Assembly (NCBI GenBank): GCA_016713325.1
Contig: JADJPJ010000046.1
Coordinates: 1 to 32,925 of the forward strand
Source of the DNA: Candidatus Flexifilum affinis
GTDB taxonomy: Bacteria > Chloroflexota > Anaerolineae > Aggregatilineales > Phototrophicaceae
DNA: 32,925 nucleotides
Reading direction: 5' to 3'
The notes under the pieces were generated by a model. That model did not search any database. It was not told the DNA's origin and worked only from the letters and a program-made list of their open reading frames with translations. The translations under genes and the position numbers were made by a program. Of the stretch, positions 18,796 to 30,720 are shown piece after piece. Position 1 is the stretch's first letter; every line of letters starts with the position of its first letter.

Positions 18796-19056
18796 TTGAG
18801 TGACCCCAAAAAGGAGAAGATTGCGGTACTTCTGACTGGCATTATCCTACTTGTGGTTGGTCTAATCACCGGTTTCTTTGGCAAGCGGCTTTAACGTTTT
18901 GTCCTGGCGTTCTCTGACTTCGTAGTCGGCTTCTAGGCGGCATCGGCGATGTTGGTGGGGCAGTCGGACATAATTCAGATCGCCGGGGCGGTGATGGTTG
19001 GGCTGATTGTCGCCTTCGTCTTCTGGTCGCTGTACAAATCCTGTGGGAATACTTAA
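18796..19056 (+). pseudogene. Small two-TM membrane protein with two in-frame stops
   Basis: One frame reads LSDPKKEKIAVLLTGIILLV, VGLITGFFGKRL, stop, RFVLAFSDFVVGF, stop, then from ATG 18949 MLVGQSDIIQIAGAVMVGLI and VAFVFWSLYKSCGN. Two strong membrane helices with charged flanks lie in one frame, broken only by TAA and TAG. This looks like a decayed gene. Alternatively it is two tiny membrane peptides of about 32 and 35 residues. The TTG start has no ribosome site; AAAAAGGAG lies inside the first part. I recognise no family. Confidence 0.4.
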
Positions 19057-19136
19057 GCCATCTGAGCTGGATTCACTCCAAACATCGCTACAATCCGCAG
19101 TCGCATTTGATATCCAATCCCCAATGAGAACAATTG

Positions 19137-19640
19137 ATGATGCGTCAATCCCTGCGCCAGGCGCTCCGTCAAGGATTCGTTTTTATCCTTCAGCGCGTTG
19201 AACAACGCTTGAAACACTGGACACAGCCCACGAACGCCGGTCTCCTGCTGGGAGCACTCACCGACATGACTCGCAACGGATCCGAGTTAGTCGCTGAGAA
19301 TGCCTTCTTGCGCCAACAGCTCATTGTTCTGCGGCGTCAAACGAAACGCCCGGCATTGACCTCATCGGATCGAGGTTTGCTCGTTGTCCTCGCAGGTCGA
19401 GTACGCACTTGGAAAGAGTCTTTGCTGATCGCCTAACCCGAGACGCTGCTTCACTGGCATCGTCAAGGATTTCGCCTATTCTGGCGTCACAGGTCCAAAG
19501 CAAAGACGCGAACGTCACGCGTTCCACCGGACGTCGTTGCCCTGATCCAGACGATGGCGCTCGACAATCGCTTGTGGGGTGTAAAGCGTATTCAGGATGA
19601 ACTTCACAAGTTGGGCTATCCACTCAGTATGTCACTCGAT
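19137..19640 (+). mobile_element. Truncated integrase-core transposase (IS481/IS3-like), N-terminal half
   Basis: The first frame has ENAFLRQQLIVLRRQTKRPA, the leading helices of a transposase family common in Chloroflexota. After one break near 19436 the reading continues as PETLLHWHRQGFRLFWRHRS and DNRLWGVKRIQDELHKLGYP, the HTH-like region that normally precedes the DDE (rve) catalytic domain. The catalytic domain is missing: the sequence loses similarity after about 19640, and a glycoside hydrolase gene on the other strand begins at 19770. No terminal inverted repeats are visible. It is an inactive remnant marking the boundary of the carbohydrate operon. Confidence 0.72.
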
Positions 19641-19769
19641 GCCGCGATGTACTCGGAGGCATTCTGCACGATTACTACTGCGACGCCGCTTAATCCTCCC
19701 TCAGATATGGTTTTCCACCCTACAGGCTCATGCCACAGGGGAGGCACATCCTGCTGTGTGAACCGCAGA

Positions 19770-22700
19770 TCAGCCGCTGCTAGCACCCGCAGAATAGCGA
19801 CGAATTGGGCTCAGGTCACCTGCGATTACTTCGACCTCACACTCCTCAGGCGCATCACAGGAAATCTCCAGATGCCCGTCCAGCACCCGCCACGACACAC
19901 TGATTATTCCATGTGGCGTTGGCACCGTACCGGCCGCCCACTGGAGGTTGAACGTCTTGGGCGCGATGCGGATTCTTCTGTAGCCAGGCGCCGTCGGCGT
20001 AACGCCCAACACCTGCGTCGAAAGAAAATAAGCTGGGGCCGCCGACCATCCGTGGCACAGACTGCGGCTCCAGTGCCCACTGCTGACGTCTCCAGGGAAA
20101 GTCTCCCAGAAAGTGGTCGCCCCTTTTTCAAGCATGCGATTCCACTGTTCCCGCAGGATCTGAAGGGCGTCTTCAGAGTAGTCCTGCTCGAAGAGCGTGT
20201 GCAGCGTAAAAAACAGAAACCATGGGCTTCCCACCGGCACGACCTGATCGGGGCTGCCGAAGCGGGCGTGCCACGAACTGCTGCCCATGAACTGCCCGGT
20301 CTTGGCTGCCAGCACAAGTCGCATGACCGCTTCATGACGCTCGGGTGGCACGGCGCCGCAGAGGAGCACGAGCGTGTTGGTTGGTTCACTGATGCGCTGC
20401 TTGTTCTGGAACTCCGCCAGACTCCCTGAGGGCAGGCCCAGACGCGCACAGCGCTCAATGTATCTTTCATAGGCCCATTCGTCGCGTATCGTGTCGACGT
20501 AGCCCTGGTACTGATCCGACCATCCGTAGTGGTTGACGGCGGCACGCAGCCTCTGCGCAAGCGATCGATATTCGCTGCCCTGCTCAGGCATCTCAAGGAG
20601 ATCGGCCATACAGGCAGCATAATCCAGGGATCGCGCAAGCAAAGCCGAGTTGCTGATTGCCTCTCCATAACTTTCGTGATCCTGTGCCGCCCAATCCACC
20701 AGGTTCCATACCTCTGGAATGTCAAATAGTCCGCGCCCATTGATGAAACCTTCACAGCGACGCAGGCATTCGCGGATGTCACCGAAGTAGTCGGAGACGC
20801 ATCCACGTCGCCAACGTTCAGAAATTGCTCCCAGGCCATCCAGATCCACAAGAACGTCCACATCGGTATCTCGTTAAACCACCCGCTGACTACATGGGAT
20901 GCGGTTAGGTGAGGGCGCATCGCGTAGAGGTGCGGTGGTATCACCATTCTCATCTCGTCTGAGAGAGATTGGCCGGCGAGCCGAATGCAGCGGTCGGTCA
21001 GATCGTATGCGCCAAAGGCGACGGCGTTCACCAGGGCGCTGTTGCGTGCATCACCGACCCAGTAGACTTGCTCGTAGGCCGGGCAATCGACAGAGGTAGC
21101 CAGCATACAGAGCTGCACGGTATAGGCAGCGACAGTCCAGATCTTGGTGAGCGTTTCGTCGGAACAGGCGAAACTTCCCCTCGCTTCAACCGGATAGGTG
21201 GACAGGAGGGTGCTGACGCTGCAATATACGGCGAGCGCGAGAGGTTGCGAAACGTCAGCGACGCATAACGATATCCCCGTCGTTGATGTGACGTGAACGT
21301 CTGAATCCCCTCCCGACAGATGTAACGGAAGCTATTGCGGAGGTTCTGAGTCCAGAAGATGCCTGTACCATCGATGGCTTCAAAGAAGTTGGCGTCCAGG
21401 ATAGCGCCTTCGCTCGCGCTTAGCTCAATCTGGAAAAAGCCGATGAGCTCGCGACCGAAGTCGATCACCACATGAACGTCACCATCCGGCTGCGGATTAA
21501 TCGTCGTCCAATTCCCATTGTCGTGGAGCAGTGCTTCAGGTGTGAGCGCAGGTACGGGGCGTGGGCCAGGCAGAACTTCGCGCGGCGTGGGTAGGCTGAT
21601 ATCAGCGGAGCAGAACCCACCGTCGATCGGCGTGGTACCTCTGAGCGATCGTCATTGAGGCGATATCTGGCTGGTGGGCGGCAGCAGGGATGCCAGTATA
21701 GCATCTCCTTCTGGCAATATCCAGTGATGCGCCCCCCAGCGTTCATCGACCTGACCTGTCAATTCGTTCAGGGTGCTATCAGTACCCAGGCTGCATCCTG
21801 ACGAAACGGTCCGCTGAGAACCGGAGCGGGACTTCGCACTCAAACAGAAACGATGGCCATTCCGTGTCTCGCGTCATGACCAGATTGGGTCCCTGGCGCA
21901 GCGTGAATTCGACTGGCTTGCCAGTGACGTCCAGCATCGTGACGCGATCAGCACGCTGATCGTTGATCCGAAGCGCCAGCGCTTCGTAGTTGGGAAACTG
22001 TGGATCCATACCTGGCAGTCGTCAGGGGCATAAATCTCAGAGAAGAGGATCGATCCGCGTTCACCGGGCGGGCGCTCACCGGTCGGTACGCATATTGCCG
22101 TTGAGCTCACGCAGATCAAGCGTCCACGTTGTGCTCGTGCACGGACGGGCTAACTCCACCGCCTTCACCTGTACGGGCGCGACTCGGTCTTCCGTCAGAA
22201 AGGATCGAACGCTGTTCCAGACGGGTCCGGGGTTCGCAGCCGACCGCCTACTTCGGTGGCATTATCCCAGGTCGCGGCATCAAAACCGGCCGATCCCCGG
22301 GCCCGGACTTCGGGCCGCGCATCATACTGCTCTTCATCCTCGAGTTGGATGGAGATGCGCGGCGCCGTGGCGCTGAAGGCGCTGCAGCGCGAGGTTTTCC
22401 AGCGCGAATCGGATGGTAGGCGAGTGATATTGCCGTGCGAGTCCTCCAACACGATTTCGCAGAGAAACCCCGCCCGCCCTCGGATGTACACTGGTGGCGA
22501 TCGGCCAGGTGGTTCGCTAGAACGGCGAGGCTGTTCTGTTCACCGGGTCGCAAGTACACACACGAGATCGCAAACGTCGTAGCTATAGGAAAGCTGCGCG
22601 CCGGCCCACGTCCAATGAACTGCCCGTTGACACTACATTCATATCGCGAGTTCGGCGGTAATCAGCAGGGTCGCGCGACGGAGACGGTTGGGATGCGCAG

Positions 22701-22791
22701 GTCGCGACGGAAGTAGCGCCATAAGTTGTGGAGAGTTCGATCGTCCTCTCCCCATAGCCACTGGGCGGAAGGTGAGAAGCGTGAGGTCCAT
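19770..22791 (-). CDS. Glycoside hydrolase family 78, alpha-L-rhamnosidase (frameshifted)
   Basis: The enzyme is about 1,000 residues after repair and cleaves terminal alpha-L-rhamnose from glycans or glycosides. The N-terminal beta-sandwich has AQWLWGEDD, LWRYFRRDL, the YECSVNGQFIGRGPARS loop and YLRPGEQNSLAVLANH. The middle has VIDFGRELIGFFQIELSASE and a FWTQNLRNSFRYICR stretch. The (alpha/alpha)6 barrel has CPAYEQVYWVGDARNSALVN, which holds the catalytic-site Asp/Glu cluster of the family, then SGWFNEIPMWTFLWI. It ends with SLCHGWSAAPAYFLSTQVLG and the C-terminal sandwich YRRIRIAPKTF. Breaks are near 22700, 22500, 22230, 22030, 21800, 21640, 21250 and 20850. ATG 22791 lies 8 nt after AAAGGA. 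It is last in the four-gene operon. No signal peptide is seen, so it is probably cytoplasmic and acts on imported oligosaccharides. Confidence 0.87.
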
Positions 22792-22862
22792 CTGGAAAGT
22801 CCTTTGCTGAACTGGAAAAACTCCTGATGGAGCGGATAAGTTGACGACGTTTGCCGCTGGCT

Positions 22863-25460
22863 TCAGGCGCTTTTCAGCGTAACAGAGTCCGCCTGAATGC
22901 TCAGCGTACAAGTGATATTCCGGTTTTCTGCCAGGAAATGAGCCTTCGCCAGATCGTTCACGATGATCTCGCAAGGTCCGTCCGGAAGTCCGACGATCTG
23001 AAGCTGCACGTCGAATGGCGCGGAATAGCAGGCAGTGCCGCCAGAGGATTGACGACATTTACCTTCAGTACCCGGTCGGTCAGGGCGAAACTCTTTGTGA
23101 CGATGCCATCGACGCCGACAGCAATGTCGCGCTTGACATCAATGTACGCACCCGAGCTGCCGCATGGCATCCGCTGCCCCGCAGAGCCCGGCAACTCTCC
23201 CAACTGGCATCCGTACGCATGGTCGACTGCGGAAACCCTTCATGGTCGATGTTTTCCGGGCCGAGACCATAGGGGAAATTGGGAAAAGAGTATATTGCGT
23301 TGGCAACGTGGAGCGGATGATTGACGAGTGTCAGCCCGGCACGAGCAGAAGCGATGCCTCGCTCGATAAGATCCCTGCCTGCCCAGCAATTGGCCAGGAA
23401 ACCTGGATGTCGGCGAATTCGCCTTGACGGGCATCCAGCCAGGCGGCGTCCCCGTTATCGGTGTTCCATCCGCCGAAGGTATAGGCTGTCACAATAAAGT
23501 GAGGGTGCCAAACAGCCTGAAAGACCAGTGCGTAGTCGAGGACTTGCTCGCCGAATTCCAGATAGGCGCGATCGCCAGTCGCACGGTAGAGCGCCGCGAA
23601 ACCTTCGGCAGCCCAGATCATGGAGAGCGTACCCCGTGGCTCCTGATGCTGATAGGTGTCGTAGAAATCCATCGGCTTGGAGCCACACGAGAAGAAACAT
23701 TCCGTATCGAGCCAGCGCTGCGGGGGCAGAATCTCCCGCGTGATGAACTGCGCAATGGTTTTGGCGGCTCTGAGATAGGTGTCATCCCCGGTTGCTGTAT
23801 AGAGGTCGGCCAGAAACCAGACGTGAACGCCACTTTCGCCATTGAATCGCAGATGCGCATTCGGCTGCAAGTCCGCGCTGAACCAGGCAGGCACGCAGCC
23901 GTTCTCATCCATGTGCGCCACGATAAAATCTGCGTAGCGTCGAACGTATGGGAGGATCCTCGGATCGGTTTCGCAGAGGCGGTAGTAGCGCAGCAGGTGC
24001 GCGGCCGTCTTGCTCATGGAGGCCATGTGGTAACTGGTGGCGTCATCGGCGAAATACCGGTCACAAAGCAGCCCGGTACGCTCCCGGATCGAGATCGGTC
24101 GGCGGTTCCCCAGTGGTTGTTCTGCCAGGCGACGGCTGTGGAATCGATAGATCGTTGGAAACAGTCCTTCGTGCTGCGGCGCGGCGAGAGCCAGATTCAC
24201 TGCCCGGCGGGCTTTTTGAATCAAGCTGTCATCATGCAGTCGATGGCCCCACCAGTGCAGGGCAACCGCATCGCGCACATTGTTCCAGAACATGGTATTG
24301 CCGATGAGGTCATACCACTGCGGGGCATTATTCCGGTAACCTCCCACCGGTTGACCCTCCAGATCCCATTCGAGCCAGGAGGGGAGGTCAGGATAGCCAG
24401 CCGGCGCCCGGTGCGCTGCCATACGCTCACCGGCTTCCAGCGCGACCTCAGAACCCAGGTAGGCGAAACTGGCCGGGTAACAAACTCGCGCGTAGTCATC
24501 GAGCGGCATAGCCTGTGGACGGGGTTGACGGAAATACCGCCGGCCATATCGCTCCCACTGGTAACGGGTGATGCGCTGATACCCCCGGAAGGGAGGCGCG
24601 CTGACGCTCATAAAAAGATCAAACGCATACCGGACCGTGTTTGATCCAGCTCCCGCACCATGGTCCCGTCACTGGGATGTCGCCAGTGCATATGGTGTGT
24701 CGCAATCGCATCGATGATTCGTATGCGACTAATGGTCTTTCGGTCCAACCGGATTCCATCAGCAGATCCAGTGCAGTGGGCATCGTCACTTTGCTGGGGT
24801 CAAAGGAACAGAGAATGCGTTTCCGGTAGCAACCTGCCGGGCTCCGCGGGCGACAACCGTGTACTGGTTGATGAAGTCTAAATCCGGTACCAGCGCCATG
24901 AAGCGTGTTTCATGCTGAAGCATGACTGCAGGGGATTCAAACACGCGGTCCCCAATTACGTCATCGGCCGCGAACTTAAGTGCGGGCGAGTGGATGAACT
25001 CCGGTTCGCCGTCCACTTCGAACGTGTAGGGCGAGAGCGCGTATTCGAGGAGGGGCGGTGAGCCGGTCAACGTGACCGTTACTTCAACATGAACGTGGTC
25101 GGCGCCCTCGGCCAGAGTGATGGTCTGTTGGACGCGATGGCTCCCGATTTCGCCTGAGAGAATGATTGAAGCGCCGTCATTGCGGCGTACACTTTCCTGA
25201 ACCCTGCTGAGTCCTTCAGAGACCAGCAGGCGGTATTCAGCGCCAGGCTCCGAATCATAGAGCGGGGATGCTGCGCCGTCGGGTCGGCCTGGAGATGGCC
25301 TGAATGAAGCTGCGATCAGTACCCCAGGCACTCCCGTCACGTGCAAAGAAACTCCTGGTCGATGCCCCTATCTGTCTTTATGCAGCGCACTTTGATGTGC
25401 TGGTTTTCGAATTCTGTGACCGTGCCATCTTGAATCACGCTGCCCGTGAGTACTCCTCAT
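22863..25460 (-). CDS. Six-hairpin glycosidase-like protein B (unassigned family, frameshifted)
   Basis: The protein is about 860 residues. The N-terminal third is beta-sandwich sequence (YRLLVSEGLSRVQESVRRND, VQQTITLAEGADHVHVEVTV, FESPAVMLQHETRFMALVPD). The middle 430 residues are an (alpha/alpha)6-type barrel (WYDLIGNTMFWNNVRDAVAL, YFADDATSYHMASMSKTAAH, GVHVWFLADLYTATGDDTYL, AAEGFAALYRATGDRAYLEF). The C-terminal sandwich ends with NITCTLSIQADSVTLKSA at the TGA at 22863. The layout fits carbohydrate-active enzymes, but I cannot place it in a known GH family, so reaction and substrate are open. It is a paralogue of protein A. Breaks are near 25340, 24790, 24650, 23300 and 23050. The start is uncertain: ATG 25460 needs one indel, and GTG 25438 is in frame but far from GAGGAG. 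It begins 6 bp after the GH116 stop and ends 71 bp before GH78. Confidence 0.75.
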
Positions 25461-25466
25461 GCACGT

Positions 25467-28091
25467 TCACGCCTGCTCGTCGATCCCAACCGTAACGCTG
25501 CTGCCCGACCGTACCTGCTGCCGGTTGGCAAAAACGATCCTGCCCGCCTGCAGTTGGAAACCACTTCTGGCCATCGATCCGTACCTGGCGCACATTACCT
25601 GTCACGACGGCGACCCAGGGAGAGCTCCCCCGTAGAGCACACGGAGCTGGCGGGTCGTCGGTCTGAACGAAGTCGCCCCAGCCCGAGTCGAGCGACCAGA
25701 AAAACTGGGCGCTTCCCGAGTCGAGAGGCAGAAACCGATCTCCCCCTGGACCATGTCGAACCGAAAGCCTGAGAAGGTGTTGAGCAGGCGTAGCTGGCCA
25801 ATGCGCGAGGTAGTTGATGCCGCATTCCAATTTCGTTCCAGGGGTTGCGTCGTTCGCCGTCGGAACCGTGCCGATCGCGGCAATGCAGGTCATGCCCTCG
25901 TCCACGAGGCCTGCCTGGAATCATATGGATGGCAGTCGCGTACTCGAACCCGGTCACAGTTTCCTGAGAATAGGGAGAGGGGGATCATCGGCTTGCCGTC
26001 GCCCCTGAGGCCAGGGGCAGATCACCCGTTCCGGCTTAAGTCGTTGATCGTGTACAGCCGCCAGGGGTTGTACTCATCCTTCTGGACTTCTTGTAGTTGT
26101 AACGATAGGTGGCGGCCAGTGTTTCGCTTGACCTGCGCGCGGTCGAAAATGTCGCCCAGTCCATACAGATTGGCATGCCACTGCGCAGTCACCGTATCGA
26201 TGTCGCAGCCTTCGCCGATCTGATATTTGAGTTCACCTGTTCTTCACTCCAGTAGAGGTCGGTGGCGGAGTCGCCTTCGCGGTCGAACGACTTCCAGCAG
26301 GTCCAGATCATTGAGGTCGACGATCTGCCCTCAGTACTCTCGCCGTCGAACAGATTCTGGTCAGCCCAGGTCTTGCCCCTGGCGAAGACTGTGAGCAGCT
26401 CTGTGCTGAACTCGTGTTCGCCCGGGAACTCGGCCATCTCCGCGCCCGCTTTGAGAGCCGCCAGATAGAACCCGGTCAGCCAGGCATTGGCGCCAAACAG
26501 CTCCATGTCGAGCGTGTGGTGCTGACGACCCCAGAGCACGCCGGTCTTGTCCGGGATCCCACCGGTCCGGGTTGTCCGGACTCCAGGCATAATCGATGGT
26601 CCTCTTCACTGCGGGCCAGAGGCTTTTCCAGCCACCGCCGATGACCGCAGATCTTCCAGTCGCGGTAGGTCTTGAGCACATCGCCGAACGACCATCGGCG
26701 CAGGGGCGGGAAGTCGTTGTGGCGCACGCCAAGTGGAGCTGAATGCTGAATGGCTTCCGCCCGACGGATCGACGTTGTAGCGATAGTTCGCCGTCCGCAT
26801 CGAGCGTTCCAGCTTCCGCTGTCGAAAGAGAAAGGCGAGCGCCTGCGCATAGTTCCAGACATGCGTGCACGAGCCTTCGCAGCATCCGGCAGATTCGCCG
26901 ACGCCTTCCCATCCGCCAGGAACGTCCCATCTTCGAGGCGGAGCACCGTGGGACTCTTGAGGACCACATAGTCGCCGAGACCGCCTCAACGGCGACGGCG
27001 GTTACCAGTTGGCAGAAGCAGGGTCTCTTTGAACAACAGCGTATCCCGGTAAAGGCGATCCCATTCGCTCAGGGCATATTGGGCGCTGGTGGATGAAATT
27101 GTCCCCACTGGGTCGCGTAGTAGTTTTCCAGGCGTTCGTGAGGCCCGCTTTCTCGGCCTTGCCGTCCGCGTCGGCACCCAGTAGTTACGGTTGTTGGGGA
27201 AGTTCCAGGCGATGACAAAGCGGACGCTCCGCGTCTCGCCCGGTTGCAGCGAAATGTGCGCGGCGGGTTTCCGGTATCACGATCATGCCAGCCGCTCGAT
27301 TTGAACCGCTGCTCCCGGGCGGATAATGCCGGTTGGTCAGGGGACCGGATTTGATCAGGTCGCGCCAGTAGATTTCCGGAGCGCATCGACCCACAGGCCG
27401 CGATACCAGTATTCCTGAGGTAGCTGCAGTTCTCGGCATCGGTCGCAAGCGTGATGTCGCCGTACTCGAAGGCATCTGGGGCATAACCATCGCTGCATGC
27501 GGAGCGGATGGAGCCTTCCGCTTTGCGTGACTTCGTTGTAGCCGCCTCTTGATGCCAAAGGGATTTGCCAGCGCGCCGACAATGGTGATGAGAACCCCAT
27601 CGGTGGTGTTCGTGAGCCTCGATTTCAAAAACGCTGTGGGAAGGCCGGAGTTCTTTGTCGTTGGTGGGGTTGAAGCCGGGGTTTGCCTTCATCCGAACCT
27701 GCCCGGGAAAGCTCGGACCCGAGAAGGTAATCTGCGCAAGAGGATACTCCCAATGAATTCGATCTGGCTGAAGTGCGGCATGCCGGCCAGCGTTTCGCGC
27801 AGCGGACCCCAGCCAAAACCCTCGAAAAACCATTTCCGACCGAACAGTCCGGTGCGGGATCCACTCAGCTCGCCATTCAGGACTCGCGCGTCTACCACTT
27901 CGCCATTTTGCTCTGCCTTGATTGCGAAATGCGAAAAAGCCGTTTACGCTGCCTTTGTTCGGCTTGTTGAAGATCTCCCCAGTCGATCAGCCGCCCATTG
28001 CCGGCCAGTCCGATGCAACCTGTCCCGATACCTCCAAATGGGGAAGGGAGATCTCGTCTGTTTTCTGTTCGGTATAGAGCGTGTCGGTCAT
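25467..28091 (-). CDS. Glycoside hydrolase family 116 (glucosylceramidase/DUF608 type, frameshifted)
   Basis: The protein is about 870 residues. Family 116 enzymes are retaining beta-glucosidases or beta-xylosidases. Seen: the N-terminus is [15 protein letters not shown] followed by [20 protein letters not shown], the family entry motif. Then come [48 protein letters not shown] and [20 protein letters not shown]. The C-terminal (alpha/alpha)6 barrel has [71 protein letters not shown] and [12 protein letters not shown]. It ends as GIDEQA at the TGA at 25467. More than ten breaks are present, densest at 26700-27600. ATG 28091 has AGGGA 7 nt upstream and sits 9 bp after the stop of protein A, so translation is probably coupled. 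No signal peptide is seen. Family is sure; the glucose versus xylose substrate cannot be read from the sequence. Confidence 0.85.
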
Positions 28092-28100
28092 GATCTGTCC

Positions 28101-30720
28101 CTATTCGGGGGAAATCAATCACAATGTCGCGCATTTCGGACGGTTCCAGACTAAAGGTCGAAACGATGCCGGCCAGGCTGGCTGAGCGGCGGTAACAGCA
28201 AGGCCATCCCCGTACTGACCTGACAGCCGGTGCTTCCCTCGACGACGACCGGGACGCTGCGTCGACGGTTCGGAATTTACTCATGCCCGATGAAAGACAT
28301 GCGCGAGTTTGAGGTTTCGACATTCGATACCTGGCAGCCATCGATACCCAGCGCATGTCCATAGATCCACAGTTGGCGTACACGCCGCCGTATTCCATTT
28401 CAATGATTCCGGCCGCTGCGACTGGCGCTAGAAACCAGTTAAAATTACCCAGCTTCCTCCCGGTAAAGATCATCGCCGCCATGGGCCATGTTTTCCCATG
28501 GTGCCGAATTCATCGACCTTGTGAGCTTTGCAACTTTTTGTGGCGCAGGTAGTTGCCGGTGATCGCATTTTCTGGCACATAGAGCAGGGCGAAACAGGAT
28601 CGCTGCGCGGCGACGGCCCGCTCAAAGTACTCAACCTTGCCCGTGGCGTGGTAGTAGTCGAACAGCGTGAGCGCGAACAAACCAGTACGCGGAATACGGC
28701 CATTCCGCGTCGGTGTTCTGGCTGCAGAAGCCACCGAACGTCGGCACGGTGAAAACTGCAGTTCCAGACCTGGTAAAGCTGCAGTTCGATCCAGCGCATC
28801 CCGAGACCGGCCTCCAGGTAAGCCCGGTCAGCCTGTCGCCTGGAACAGACTGGCGAAGCCTTCAGCCCCATTGGATGCACAAGGTGTTGGCCAGGTGAAC
28901 CCCGTATGCGGATCGGGCTCACCGAATCTTCTTGCCATCCCATAACGTGGCGCAGAAATAGGTCTCGAAATCCTCCCATTTTCACGAGGCAGGACTTCGC
29001 GAATTAAGAAAATCCGCTTTGCTCGTTTCGCTGAGTCCAGAGCCGCCTTGCTCTCGGTCAACCGATACATCTCGGACAGCACATGCATTGAGGTCGGGGT
29101 TTCAGCACTTTCCTTCATGACCTCCAGGCTTCCAGTGTCTGCGTGCGGATCAGGCGGGAAATGCGCCTGAAGGAAGCTGATGATCGACCAGGAAGTCCGC
29201 GTCGGCAGTCCACAATGGGGATTCGGCTCAATCCTTTGATGCCGCCAGGCAGCCATACGGCCGTGTAAGATGAATCGGCGGTATGGTAGAAGCGTCGCGA
29301 TCACTCGGGGCGGCGGGCATCGCTGAGCTCCCAGTGCCGGCCTGATAGTCAGCGCGAGAACGAGTTCCAGCGAGCGGTTTCACCTGGTACATAGACGGTG
29401 GGAAGATTCCTTCGTCTGCGGTGCAGACGAAAATCGCGTCGCCAGTTCCGCCTTGTCGACGATGAAGGATTGTTCCACTTTGTGCCGAAATAGTGATAGG
29501 CGATAGCCGAGCGCACGTTCGGTCCCAGATGGTGTTGCGCAGGAACATGCCGTGCCAGCCGAACCAACCGTGATAAATGACCAGTTGATTCGCTCTCCTT
29601 CGTCGTCACCACCCGCAGGGCTTGCCGACCGTTTCGCCGTTCAGCAGCGTCATTGCTGCCAGATGGTGTCCTGATGCTTCTCTGACCAGTTGAACATGTG
29701 GCGAATGTAGTCCTCAAATGGGATGGTCTGCATGCTGCTTAAAAAAAAAAAAAAAAAAAAAGGATGCATTTTTGCAAATCTGGCGTTACCTCTCGTGGGC
29801 CACAACATAAGGATCCGTAAACTGGTTCCAGAGAAACTAAAATTGCCACACGCCTGCCGCTCTTGGGTACCGTTTCGGCGCTGATATCCGGAAAGTAACC
29901 ATAGCGGAGTGTCTGGTTTTCGAACCAATACGCCCGCGCGGTCTAATTCTTGAATCCGCATCCTCTGGAACCGGCACCCCTTCGCCGAGGTGATGACTGA
30001 AGTAGACGTGTCGGTCCGTGACCCAGTCTTTGAACCCATAGCCGAACGTGGGCGTGGGCGAGAGACGGCCATGGACTTCAAAGTCGATGGCCGTCTTCAT
30101 AATCCTGTTACGCTCCAGCAGGACGACGTCGGGGATGAGCAGCGCCAGATCCTGATCCTTTTGCAGGATGACGGCTGGCGATCGGAATGTATGATCGGCG
30201 ATAACATGCTCGGGCAGGGTGGCGCTGGTGAGGCACCCCAGAGGACATCCAGCTGATCGGCGGGGACAGACGCAGATCGGGCGCGATGATCAGTGGTGTA
30301 GAGATGCTCGACCGGGGACTTTTCGACGATCGATCTTCGATAACGCAATGGAAGTATCGATTGCCGGCTTCAAGGGTGATGTGCAGATGGAAAGGGTGAT
30401 GCTCGATCTGGCCTGCTAACCCGGATCGTCACGCTGGCTGGTTTGGCGCGTCCCACCTCGCTCTCGTCAAAGTGCCCGATCAGTTCCGGATTCAAGCTCG
30501 CGACCAATTACCATGTCATGAATTCTGGTGGCAGTCATCGCATCCCGAAGCGTCTCGTTCGGATGCCACGGATCATCCGCCAGCCGTCGGTCGACCGTGC
30601 TTTATGTTCCTGCGTGTGCCGCGCGCCCAACCGCGCCAACCTCGGCTTGACCAGACCGTTTGTGGAGCTCAAATCCCTTGTCAACTGTTTCCAAAACGAC
30701 ACGGTTTTCCGCCCGTGACC
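28101..30720 (-). CDS. Six-hairpin glycosidase-like protein A (paralogue of B, heavily frameshifted)
   Basis: This is the first gene of the operon, about 870 residues if repaired. Landmarks shared with protein B include [20 protein letters not shown] and [11 protein letters not shown] in the N-terminal sandwich (near 30210-30110), [20 protein letters not shown] (near 29700), NTIWD with [16 protein letters not shown] (near 29530-29460), and [13 protein letters not shown] with DRAYLEAGL (near 28860-28800). The C-terminal sandwich ends [20 protein letters not shown]; the frame reaches TAG at 28101 if one base of the G run at 28107-28111 is removed. Many breaks occur, and a 21-base homopolymer interrupts the gene at 29741-29761. 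The start is uncertain: coding-like sequence ([32 protein letters not shown]) reaches about 30700. Function is unknown beyond a likely role on carbohydrate. Confidence 0.7.
29741..29761. repeat. 21-base A homopolymer inside a coding region
   Basis: Twenty-one A in a row on the plus strand (T on the coding strand) interrupt protein A. The flanking sequences are recognisable coding sequence. In the paralogue the same place holds about 60-80 additional residues (RYAFDLFMSV to RRYFRQPRPQ), so real sequence may be missing here. A consensus or gap-filling artefact is likely. Confidence 0.9.

Noticed and set aside
23424..24644. A 406-codon plus-strand frame opposite protein B
   Set aside because: It is the antisense shadow of the conserved barrel of protein B and has no ribosome site or family motif of its own.
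30097..30720. A separate small gene upstream of protein A
   Set aside because: Coding-like stretches join, across indels, to the N-terminal sandwich of protein A at a distance matching the paralogue, so they are treated as its 5' end.
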